NCBI GenBank assembly: GCA_023101725.1
Contig: JALJCO010012619.1
Coordinates: forward strand, 310,001 to 374,000
Reading direction: 5' to 3'
DNA: 64,000 nucleotides
From: Atherinomorus stipes
Lineage: Eukaryota > Chordata > Actinopteri > Atheriniformes > Atherinidae
Shown: one piece after another, positions 22,415 to 32,420 of the stretch
How positions within the stretch are numbered: position 1 is the stretch's first letter
Layout of the letters: each line of letters starts with the position of its first letter
Position numbers and translations under genes: made by a program
The notes under the pieces: generated by a model
What the model was told of the DNA's origin: nothing
The model's input: the letters and a program-made list of their open reading frames with translations, nothing else
Databases searched by the model: none

Positions 22415-22876
22415 AGGTCGTTTTCACACAGGACCCATTTCGGTCGACCTAACTGGGTTTTGGTACCGAGCACGGCGCGACTAGGTCTGTGTGAACACGC
22501 CACTCGATATCTGCATATGGTCCGGACTTCGCTGTTCAACAGAATCAATCTACGTCTCGCTCTGGTTTGTCTGGAAATCCGCCGGCTCCAGTACATGACA
22601 ACATTGTTTTCCACATGCATCTCATCTCGTCTTCAACACACCCTATCATTCACGTGTGCTTTGTTTACAACACAGCCACGTTATACAGCTAGGACACGTC
22701 TACTTTTGCCTGGTTGCCATGGATACACAACGCTCCAGTTTGTAGAGTGACTGCTGGGCGCGGTGATTAAAAAGCATTATGTGAAACGGAGTTGTATTAG
22801 TTGAAAACTGAAACATTGTAACCTTTTCACTGAATTGGCAGTGCTTGGATCGACCCAGATATGTGTGAAAATGACC
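22415..22876. mobile_element. MITE with AGGTCGTTTTCACACA ends
   Basis: The left end AGGTCGTTTTCACACA and the right end TGTGTGAAAATGACCT are inverted with one mismatch in 16. The inverted similarity continues weakly inward: GGACCCATTTCGGTCGACC on the left against GGATCGACCCAGAT on the right. The interior is CpG-richer than the flanks and non-coding. No clear target duplication, so the superfamily is undecided. Confidence 0.75.
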
Positions 22877-24359
22877 TAAGAGTATGTGTACAGACAAATA
22901 TAGCATATACTGGCAAGATGGAAAAATACCCTGAAAAACTGCATCACAAACTCATCAAGTTAGTCACTCATACCCTTTGTAATTACTATAACAACCAATC
23001 TAGATGGGCTGGTGATGCATGGACACATTAACTTGATCTGGTCATTTTAACTAAAAGTGCCGAGTCTGTCATAGAAATTATATTTGGAGCCAAACTGTGC
23101 AGTCTGAATGTAGTTTGAACTTAATCTATTCATCTCTTGTGCCAAAGCAGATATTTTGTTTAGGCAACTTATGTCCAACTTTTGCCTTGTTTGTATTACT
23201 TAACACCGGGTAACCATCAGCTTTAATCCCTTCTTGCAGACATTTTTGGGGGCATTGATATATCTGATGCAAGTCCTTTTACGTCGCACATTGTGTTCTG
23301 AAATAATCAGCTTGGTGGAATGATGAAGCAGATTTTCTTCTACCAAGAGGTCACCATGCTCAAACTGCTTGGTTATTTGATATGATGACAATTTATTGAT
23401 GTAAATGTTTGATGCGGCACACACACACACCAGCTCAAACTGATATGCTGTCAGTGTGTCTGGCAGTATCAGTCCACCGTCCCAGTCTCATTGGCCACAC
23501 AGCTGCTGGCTGCCATTTTGAGGAACAGCTGACATTTGCCTTCTCTCTCCATCAGATACATTACTGGGCATGGGCCTCTGACATTTCTGACAATGTGTGT
23601 CTCCCTGTGTGTTTATGCACATGTTTGTGTGTGATGAGTTTCTTGGGCATGGCCCACTGACATTTTATTGGATGCTAATGGCATTCGTCGCCCTGGCAGC
23701 TGGAGGGAAGGCGGGCAAGGCTGTCTGTGTGTAAATGGCGCCTGTCGTTCACCTGTAGGAATGTGTGTGTTTCTTAAGTAGGGGGAGGTTATGTGACACA
23801 TGGGCAGTCTTGGATAGAGTCACTACTGCTTGTGTGTGTGTGTAAATTGGTGGATGTTTTAAATGTTGACAGAATGTCTGTTCACACCTTTTGCTAAAGG
23901 TTTTTTTGGGGGTGTGTATGTATTGTGTGTTTGAGTGGGCATTTAGTGGTCGGCTGTCTTTGTGTGTTGGTGGGTGTGTGTCTGGAGGGCAGGAAGATAA
24001 AGGCGCCTGCTTTTTTCCGATAAGGACTCCCACCTCCACCTCTCTATCACTCCACTGTTCTACCTCTCTCCTCTCCATCCTTCTGCAATTTCTCCTCTGT
24101 TGTGACACCACTGTCTCTCTCTCTCTTTGTGTACATCGTTCCTGCTGCCAGCATTCTTCTATTTTATATTTCAGTATTCATGTACTCAAGGGCATAGATT
24201 TGATTTTGACTTTGCTAGGGACATAAAAGTGTCCCATAGAGGCTCCTAGAACAAGTGTTTTGTTGCACTTATGACAGAAATTTGTTTGCAGCATCGCGTA
24301 TTTGAGTAAATAGGACATGTAAACAAGCAGAAGTTTATAATGCAAAATATTCTGTTAGT
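22877..24359. other. Non-coding stretch rich in TG and CT tracts
   Basis: Bases 23400-24000 alternate TG-rich runs with more complex sequence; GGGCATGGGCCTCTGACATTT (23567) and GGGCATGGCCCACTGACATTT (23644) form a short degenerate repeat about 77 bp apart. A CT-rich block at 24020-24130 follows. The frames across it are cysteine/histidine- or serine-rich low-complexity readings and are not genes. Confidence 0.6.
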
Positions 24360-24699
24360 TTAAAGCAACCCTTACCGATGTTGCATTCTTACACTATTTT
24401 TCTAACAGGGTAAAATGCTGTGAATGAGGTAATGGAACTCTAAAATACAAGAAAGACCCACCATTAATCAAAATAAAATATTATTCCAATCTCTAAATAT
24501 TCAATGAAAACTCCAACCAATCCTTGAAGTGGGGTGCACCTCTAGGATTGTCCAACGGACCTGCCTGTCAGACCTTTGCTTCTGCATTGGGAGGCAGAGG
24601 GAATAAGGGGGGTGTGTCTTAGAAGTGAGGCGGGACTGTTTATATTCAAATTATCTTGCTGTGCTTTCTGAAATGCAAGATTGGTAAAGGTTGCTTTAA
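24360..24699. mobile_element. TTAA-flanked MITE with AGCAACC ends
   Basis: TTAA at 24360-24363 and at 24696-24699 bounds an element starting AGCAACCCTTACCGAT and ending ATTGGTAAAGGTTGCT; including flanks, 25 of the first 28 terminal bases match when inverted. A TTAA target is characteristic of the piggyBac and Kolobok superfamilies; which one applies is not decided by the sequence alone. The 332-bp interior has no coding capacity. Confidence 0.88.
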
Positions 24700-25059
24700 A
24701 GGGACACTGTGAAACTTTTGGCCACGAGGGGCACTAAACCTCTAACTTCCCACAGGCCACACAACCAGCGCAAAATTACAGTCTCTATCCATGTTTTGGA
24801 ATCATGTCCGCTGACCACTTTGATCAGCTGATAGCAAAGTCATCAGTCATCGAGCCATAAAGCAAAGCACTCCAGGTCTCATGATCCAATGACAGATGGA
24901 TCTACTCCTTCATAGCTACAATTTCTTTTTTTGAGGAGGAGGAGGACAGCCCCCCATGGAGCACTGACATGCGGCAAGTGCTGTATATTGACCCCAGAAA
25001 TCATCTATTACTTATATTATGCTAATATTTGGGTCAAAAGTTACATGGTATCCCTTTAA
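24696..25059. mobile_element. Second TTAA-flanked MITE, sharing its left TTAA with the previous one
   Basis: Bounded by TTAA at 24696-24699 and 25056-25059. The ends AGGGACACTGTGAAACTTTT and AAAAGTTACATGGTATCCCT are inverted, 21 of 25 bases matching when TTAA is included. The 356-bp interior is non-coding and includes a GAGGAGGAGGAGGA run (about 24935). Its left TTAA is also the right TTAA of the element at 24360-24699. Confidence 0.88.
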
Positions 25060-28000
25060 CAGTTTTTTAGTTTTGTTTTTTGGCTAAACTGAATACAGGG
25101 TTATTTTTACTTAATAATTTGTGTAATCTTATGAGTTGACAAATGTATTTTTTTCTTATCAATATTGGACAGATAGAAGCACCTTGCTCTCTGGGGCATT
25201 CATGTATATCACAAAAATTTACTTTAATCACAGAAATCCAATGTAAACTTACTGAAACTTGATGGAAAATGTTAGTTATCAGACAGAATTCAGACACATG
25301 AATACTGTAAACCATTGTTACAAAGAACATCATCATCCATGTATCTTTAATTGTTTTGATAAAGTAAACCTGTGTGTGGTCATTTTGACTCGTTGCAATT
25401 GCGTAGAATGTTTGGTGTGGTAGGTTGTGTTAATTTTCACATCGTTATTATTCTACTTTCAATTAAAAAACATGCTACAATAATTATTATGGTGCATTTT
25501 TGCGGGGATCTGTACCAAACAAAAATGCCTATTTTGTCTGTACAATATCATGTGAAGGTTGGGTAAACATTTTAGTCAGCAATATTATGACTATAATAAA
25601 ATCTCAATTAATTATGTAGACCAAGTTACAAGTCTGAGCTCTACAGCTCACCTGCTTCTCCACCTCCCTCAGCATCTCATCCTCTCTCTGAACTGGCTGG
25701 TAGCTTTGATTCTGTCACTTTACAACACACTGATGCATGACATGGAAGCAACTTTTTTTTTCTTACTTTGTGACTATTATTAATGACTTAATAGCAGGTG
25801 GGAAATAATTTCTTTGCCCCCTAAACTTTTATGCTGACTCACTTTAAAATAACTCTTGATGTCCAACTTTTTCTTTGCTTCTTAAGTTCTGATCAAAGAC
25901 ACACTGCTGTCTGCCACTCCTTATCACTAGCCAGAAGTGCTAGCTGAGCAGAGGGTGACAGCAGGGACAACCAATCACGTTAACAAAGACTCAAAAGAGC
26001 ACAGCCAAACACAACTGTTGAAAAGGGTTATAAAATGGGACATTTATGTTGCCGTAGAGGGCACAAATCTCTCAACAGAAAATTATGGGGATATTTAAGA
26101 AGTAGCCGAATATTTGTATAGGGGCCCTAATTCTACACGCATGCATGTGCACTATTATATACTGTTGATAATAATGAAAATACAGTGATCCAAAACCAGT
26201 TTTGAAATTGAAGCAAAAAAAAGAAAAAAAAAAAAAATCTATTTCAGACATATTCAAAAAAAGAGGAGAAAAAAATTTCTACAGATGTTTTGTAAGTTTA
26301 AAAATGAAACTTAAAACCAGAGGTATCATGGCATAAAATGACAGTTTAAAAGGTCAGAGCTACATAAATACAGCAACAAATATCAAATTCAGTTGAGGGT
26401 TCAGTTTTAATATAAAGCTACCGCAAAGTTAACTTATGATTGCTTTAAATTTCAATAAGTTTGAGCAGACCTCTGTAAAATTCAAGCGGTATAGGTGCAA
26501 TATTTCAAATTTTATCTTTTCAAAGTTAAATATAATTTCTGGCAACAGATAATGTATCAAAAGCAATTTTACATGGCTTTTTTTTGTGGGCTACAGTATA
26601 CAGTGTTTGTAAAACACAGCCCTATTAGAACATGTATTATTCATTTGAATAGATGGACTAATATAAATTAACTTGTGCAAGACATTTATAATTGGTGAGT
26701 CTAAATGCGAGGTAGGTAAATTGTAAGATACGTGTTTGCATTTGAGATATTTTGTAAATCACATCATACAGAAATATTTTTACTAACATTTAGCATTTTA
26801 ATTGTACATGAACGCTTCTTCTGTTAGTTATAGATCACCTAATAGGGTGGAAAAAAACTAAAAGAACAGCCTATAAGTATAAAAATCTTTTTGAATAGGT
26901 ATTTTCCAACACACCATATGGTAACATTAAATGATTTCTTATTGGGACATTGGATGTGTTTCATTGCCAGCTGAAGGTCCCAGCAAAGCAGGTGTGTTTG
27001 AACTGAGGCCCTCCACTTTGAAAAAGGTCTTCTCACTCGCCCTTCCACCTGCTAATGACATTAAATCTGGCATACATATAGATACACCAGTGAAGGATTA
27101 GTTTGAAAGTGGTTCACAGCAGGAAACCAGACATTGCCTGTGGTTCTTTACTCTGATCTCACTCCTTCTACAATATCCTCTTTCTCACCACATACCCTTC
27201 CTGTTACTTTCATGTGTTGGAGCCCAAAAAAATCCCCCATCGACAAGCCGTGATATATCACTTCATTTCTTATTTGTTGACGTAATTGAAAGGCATTACA
27301 GAAATGCGCCTCCTTCTTGCTCAGCCTCACCAACACGCTGATAGTTCACTGCTTCCCTTGTTTGTGTCAGGATACATTTTTCTCCCCTTTTCTCTGCTGG
27401 GCATCTGTTCATTCAGTGCGCTTTGCTGGAGGAGAAGAGGATCCCTCCATCTGTACCTTCCCTCTTCCCTCCTCTGCCTCCTGCCCTACATACAGAATTC
27501 CTTTTCTTCTGTCTTAGTTTGCCCACTGCTTTAACTTTTATCCCTGGCCACTGGCTTGCTCTCACTTTATTCCATCATCTTTTCTTTTGCGATTGCATGT
27601 CTTCATCTTTTTCTGTCTGTCCTCGTATCCGTCTTTCTTCATTTCTTCCTCACTGTCTGTCTGTTTTTCCTCTCCGTCTTTCGTTGCTGATATCCCCTTA
27701 TCCCTCCTTGGATCTGTCTTTCTGTCTCCCAGCTGGCTGTTTAAAAGCTGTTTGCCATCTGATGTTCCTATGAGAGGTAATTAAAGCCTGAATCACAGAC
27801 TGTATGTGTGTATGTAGGTGTGTGTGTTTGTGGGTAGATTTGAATTCATTTCATAACAGTTTTCTCTGGGCAAGATTTGCAAAACGTTTGGGACAAACTG
27901 CACCCAGAGGCTATGAGTACCATCCCACCCTCAGATGGTTTTCAGGTGTCATGTCAGATCTGAACTATTCATTATGCCTTCAGATTAAGTTGTGTTTGAT

Positions 28001-29506
28001 CTGCTTATTTCAGCACACCTAAAAGTGGGTTTATCTGAAACATATTAATGCCTTTGCAGGTTTAATGTCTAGAATAAGGCTCTTTTTAGGTTCTATGACA
28101 CATCATTTATAAAAGATGCTTTACACCAACAAACCAGCCAATAACTGAGGGATTAGCTTTTCCAAGCTTAATCAGTCACATGGAGAATATGTTAAGATTA
28201 GGTTGTAAATATGCATGTGAAGCCTTGGCATTGCACCACAATACATCACGTTGGAGTAAGAATTTTGAATTTTTGTTTAATACATCCGAATGTGCTTTGG
28301 TTTTCAGATTTCATCTCAAAATGCGGCTTTTAGTTTATGAATCGGTGCAGCTCCTTTGGGCCAACACGGCAATATTGATGGACGACAATGCAAAACTTCA
28401 AGCGTAAATGGATCTAACAATCATATAATAAGGCTTAAATGGATTATTTACCCTCGAGGAAGATCCTTCAATTCAAGTAAAAGTCGAATGGTGCCTGCCG
28501 CTCTGGCAAAAAAAGAAAAAAAAAGAAAAAAAAAGAATAGCCTTAAATTTGACAGGGCATTTACTCAGTGCATGAAAGACATTTGATTATTTGCAAATGA
28601 CAAAGGTGACTCCAAACCCTAAACACCCTAAAATACTACAAATGTGGCAGCTGCTGCACAAAACACGAGCTCCAGTGGCTCAGCTGTAGTTAGGGAAATT
28701 GGCTTCAGGCAGCACTTGAGGAACAAATAACATGGGCTACATCTATTTCTTATGCTGTCATTTATTCTTATTGCTGTCATTTATTCTTTTCTGTCTGGCT
28801 GTTTCTATTCATCTCTGCCCCTCTTTGTCTGTATTTCTCTGTATCTCCTCATCTGTGATGCTCTCTCATCTCCCACTTGTTTTCTTGTTTTCTCACTTGC
28901 TTGTCTGTCTGTCATTAGTTCCATTTCAGCCACACCCACGTAGCTGTTCTCCTCATCCATCACTCCCAGCGCTCATTCTCTTTTTTTCCCAGTGTGTGTG
29001 AGAGACAGCGAGTCAGAAGGAAATAGAGTGAGACAATGTGCGACTGTTGCCGTAGTCTTTTGTGTTGCATCTGCTTGATGGGAACTTTTATGTTCACCTT
29101 GAGATGAGAGTGAATGAGGTTGGAAAACAGTCATGTGAAGAGTGGGGTCCCCAGAATGCTGGCTGATGGACTCCAAATGCAAAATTAATTCCACTTATAC
29201 AATATTTACGACATGTTGACACAAGTTAAACACTAGTTTACATGCTCATTAATGGCTGTTTTGCAGCATATTTTGACTCATTCTTAATTCATTGTGCAGT
29301 GGTTGAATTAGCATTTTCAGTTATGCCACACTTCACGTTAAACAAGTTTTACACGTTCACAGCTGGAAGCAGCCCAGTGCAACTGCTGCAAACAAGTACC
29401 AACATAACAGCTGAGGAATTAATTGTAGTGCAACATGCATTTTATGTAATTTTTTACATTTCCTTTAGAATTCAAACCAGTAAACTTACTGTAAAGTTAA
29501 ATTAAA
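25060..29506. other. Non-coding stretch, no gene seen
   Basis: AT-rich sequence to about 27100, then CT-rich blocks at about 27400-27740 and 28740-28990, each bordered by TG-rich sequence (27790-27835; 28990-29005). An A-rich run with G interruptions lies at 28506-28536. Frames through the CT blocks are low-complexity serine/leucine/phenylalanine peptides. I recognise no transposon ends. Confidence 0.6.
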
Positions 29507-29990
29507 GGTAGAGTGCGGAGTGTTCCCCCGTTTCTGTTCAAACTGAGAGCCCCTTCCTTCGGGCTAATGGCCACATCGCTCTTCAGCCCCAAGCCTCTCC
29601 TTCAAAGCTTGGAAGTCAGTGAAAGCCAAACCTGGTTTTCGAGCATGCACTATTTAAAGCTCTTTTTGCTGCAAATACTTCCTTTTCTTTGCTGCATCCG
29701 CTATTCTTATTGAGAGTTTGTGTGATTCTGGCGTCAGCTCCACTGTACGTTTAAAAAAAAAAAAAGTTTGCACCAGTCAGTTTATCCCAACAGAGCGTTA
29801 CGCCTGTAGCTCTGTCACTGGCTGCAGACAATATATCTCTGCCCAGAAACGTCCCAAACACAGCAAAACAAAGGGAAGAAACAAAATGCAGTCAGGGGGA
29901 GAAGGGGTTACAAACAAAACTCACCGCCACACGAAAGTAGAGGCCCAAAGGTGCGGACTGAGATGGATTTCTCTCACACAAGTCTTGTGG
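29507..29990 (+). repeat. Unidentified interspersed repeat, copy B
   Basis: Direct-orientation relative of 8259-8745, 20.8 kb between left ends. It lacks an 11-base insertion seen near 8299 in copy A. It starts just after TTAAA and reads GGTAGAGTGCGGAGT. An internal 13-base A run lies at about 29753-29765. The similarity fades after CACAAGTCTTGTGG. Class unknown, no coding frame. Confidence 0.85.
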
Positions 29991-30479
29991 AAATCATTGT
30001 GCAGGGCTAATCTTAAATGTGCTACATTTCCATGCTAACAAATCAGATCTAAAGCTGCATCTGCATAGCGGATAGATTTTTAAAAAATGTAATAGTTGCA
30101 GCATTTTTGAGCCTTTGATGTGAAGCTGTTATGTTTAAAGCAGTGCAGCTATTTCATGTTTGGTCCGTTATTGGGTTATTAGTTTCACAGTATACCTAGC
30201 TGATGGCCCTCCAGTGAAAATGCATTTGTGGCAAATCAAAATTTACCACACCATGATCCAAATGTAGCTGGATCCTGCCCCACAAGACAAACTGAAGGAG
30301 AAAGTGTGTATTTTAAATGTTGTGCAAGTTAATGGCTTCAGTAGATACATGCAGGCAATCTTCGAGTGGCAGATGTGATGTTGCATTTAACAAGTTGTCA
30401 GTACTTCATCGGGGTAAAAAATCACAATAAAAAGGAAAAGAAATGGAAGTAACTGACTGACTTACCTTGAAGGTGATGT
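29991..30479. other. Non-coding spacer, nothing recognised
   Basis: AT-rich unique sequence between the dispersed repeat and the LINE-like 3' region. It may include part of either neighbour whose edge I cannot place. Confidence 0.55.
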
Positions 30480-30975
30480 GTTGTTAATATAGTGAGGTTG
30501 ACGTGTTGTCTGAGGGTGTAACACGTGCATTTTTGCACTATTGCCACTGTGTTGCTACATTGCTAAAAACTTACTGCACATGTTACAGTTACATCGTTTA
30601 CATTGACTATTTGCACTATTGTCCATCTGGACCACTGTACTGATAAGTTGCTAAAAACTTCCCGTTACATACTGCAGTTACATTGTTTACATTGTCATTG
30701 CACTGTAATATTTGCACTAAACATTACATACACCATACATTAGGATTGCAATACCGTTCACATTGTTTACTGTCACCCTATTTGTAAATCTGTAATCATT
30801 TTTTAGGATTTAAACTTAGTTTCGTGTTAAGTTTTATAGGTTATCTGAACGGATTCCTATATTTTTATCTTATAGTTTATTATATTTTATTATGTGCACT
30901 GTGAGTTTGAGAGGACTGTAATTTCATCTGTGTTGTATGTCTAACATGAGGCACTTTTGACAATAAAGTTGACTC
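30480..30975 (+). mobile_element. LINE-like 3' untranslated region ending in AATAAA
   Basis: The end TTTTGACAATAAAGTTGAC, preceded by GTGCACTGTGAGTTTGAGAG and GTAATTTCATCTGTGTTGTA, is typical of 3' ends of CR1/L2-group LINEs in fish. Upstream are imperfect direct repeats (TTGCTAAAAACTT at about 30560 and 30651; TTACATYGTTTACATTG at about 30591 and 30680). There is no coding sequence, so it is a 5'-truncated copy or only the untranslated part. The left limit is approximate and the family is inferred. Confidence 0.5.
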
Positions 30976-32204
30976 ACCTGAACTGTAATTTCACAGTTTT
31001 TAATGAATATAATTTTAGGTCATAGGTTTGTTGCCATTAAGAACTCTATCACTAGTAAGATGTTATTCTTTGTTTGATGAACATATCCAACATGTGGTGA
31101 AGTTAAGTTTCTACTTTTGTGTTGCTGCATTAATTTGCTATCTGTTTTCAAACACCACATGGCTCTTAATGTCCACATTTCCTTTTTTTAAGATACAATA
31201 GCAACAACAAAATCCACAATGTAGCAAAAGGCAGTAGGTTATGTTGGAAGGGTACCTGCATGAGGACACAAAGTGAGTGGGTTACACTTGTATTGCAACA
31301 TTTTGATTGGGCTTTGAGAATACATAATGATGACAATGATGCTGCTCGAGGCTTTTCTTCCCTACAGAGAAAAAACATTTAATACTGAACAACTGTACCG
31401 TATCATTTGTGAGATTTTGGTATAAGAACTGTGCTGTAGTAAAGGTATACAAAATGGTGGCAACTGTCAGACGCAATTCATCAAGTCCCCCAGCTGGAAA
31501 CATTTTAAAACTGATAACAATTGGCACACGTGGAAATGGAAAAAGCAGAGAGAATGCATGGGAAGAGGAGGAAACGGCTCAAAGGATTGAGGACGGCAGA
31601 AAGCAGAAGTAAACAGTAAGGATCACATTTAATCGATTGGAGGTTCCTGTACTTATTGGCAGAACTTGGGATTAAAATGTCTTTGTATCTACAGGGAAGT
31701 GGGAGGGAGATAAAGCTGCCGTCTGTACAACACCGTGGTATAAGAGTAGAATAGAAGAGAAACTCGATGTTTAAAAACATAATTGGTTTGGACCTCAAGG
31801 AGTACATGTACAAAAACCTGCTGCAATCCAAAGAACTGAAGTGTCGGCCGCAGTTCAGTTCAGGTCTTTGATGAACCTGAACTGAACTTATTACTCAATA
31901 ATAAGCAGGTGGTCGCATTGGCACAGCTGACATGTGTTACTGTATAGTTTAAAAGTTTCAATATTCTTGTTTAATCATAACTTTGAATGAACTTTAATCA
32001 CAGATTGAAGGCAAGTTGATATAAATTATGAAGATATGGGCTCCAGACTGAGACTAAATGATCGCAGTTTGCAACTAAATGTGAGACAGTGTGAGTAAAT
32101 TTTTCATCTACTTGCACGTGTGACCAATAAATTTGCAGATATGTATGCATTTATTCATGAGTTATTGTTGAATAGATTTTGTTACTGACAGACTCACTGG
32201 CCAG
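30976..32204. other. Non-coding stretch, no gene seen
   Basis: Ordinary AT-rich sequence. The only notable structure is a perfect 14-bp hairpin at 31852-31888, listed separately. The short frames at 31282-31831 have no recognisable domains. Confidence 0.6.
31852..31888. repeat. Perfect 14-bp inverted repeat (hairpin)
   Basis: AGTTCAGTTCAGGT (31852-31865) and its exact reverse complement ACCTGAACTGAACT (31875-31888) are separated by a 9-base loop. Each arm contains tandem AGTTCA/GTTCAG words similar to nuclear-receptor half-sites. It could be a chance or regulatory hairpin; there is no T run to suggest a terminator. Confidence 0.9.
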
Positions 32205-32420
32205 TAAGGCCAGTAAGGCCAATTCACACCGGGTCCGTGTGCAGCACCACATCTGGAGTTAAACGCAGCAGTTTTAGTCAATTGTTAAATTCACATCGGG
32301 CCATACCATACGGCAGATGTCAGAAGGGTCATGTCGCAGTGTCAGGTCTATTGCTGTGTTCCATTTGAACTCGGAAGTCGGAAATTCCCAGTTCCGAGTA
32401 GGAAGTTTCAACCCCCTGAT
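32205..32420. mobile_element. Possible MITE fragments
   Basis: AAGGCCAATTCACACCGGG (about 32215) and TTGCTGTGTTCCATTT (about 32351) resemble left ends of CpG-containing fish MITEs, and AATTCACATCGGGCC at 32287 partly repeats the first. No matching right ends were found. A 10-bp direct repeat (CCAGTAAGGC-type) lies just before, at 32201-32220. The assignment is tentative. Confidence 0.3.

Noticed and set aside
23409..23660. Degenerate 77-bp-spaced repeat (GGGCATGG...CTGACATTT) as a protein repeat
   Set aside because: Only about 21 bases recur twice and the frames around them differ; probably coincidence or minor slippage.
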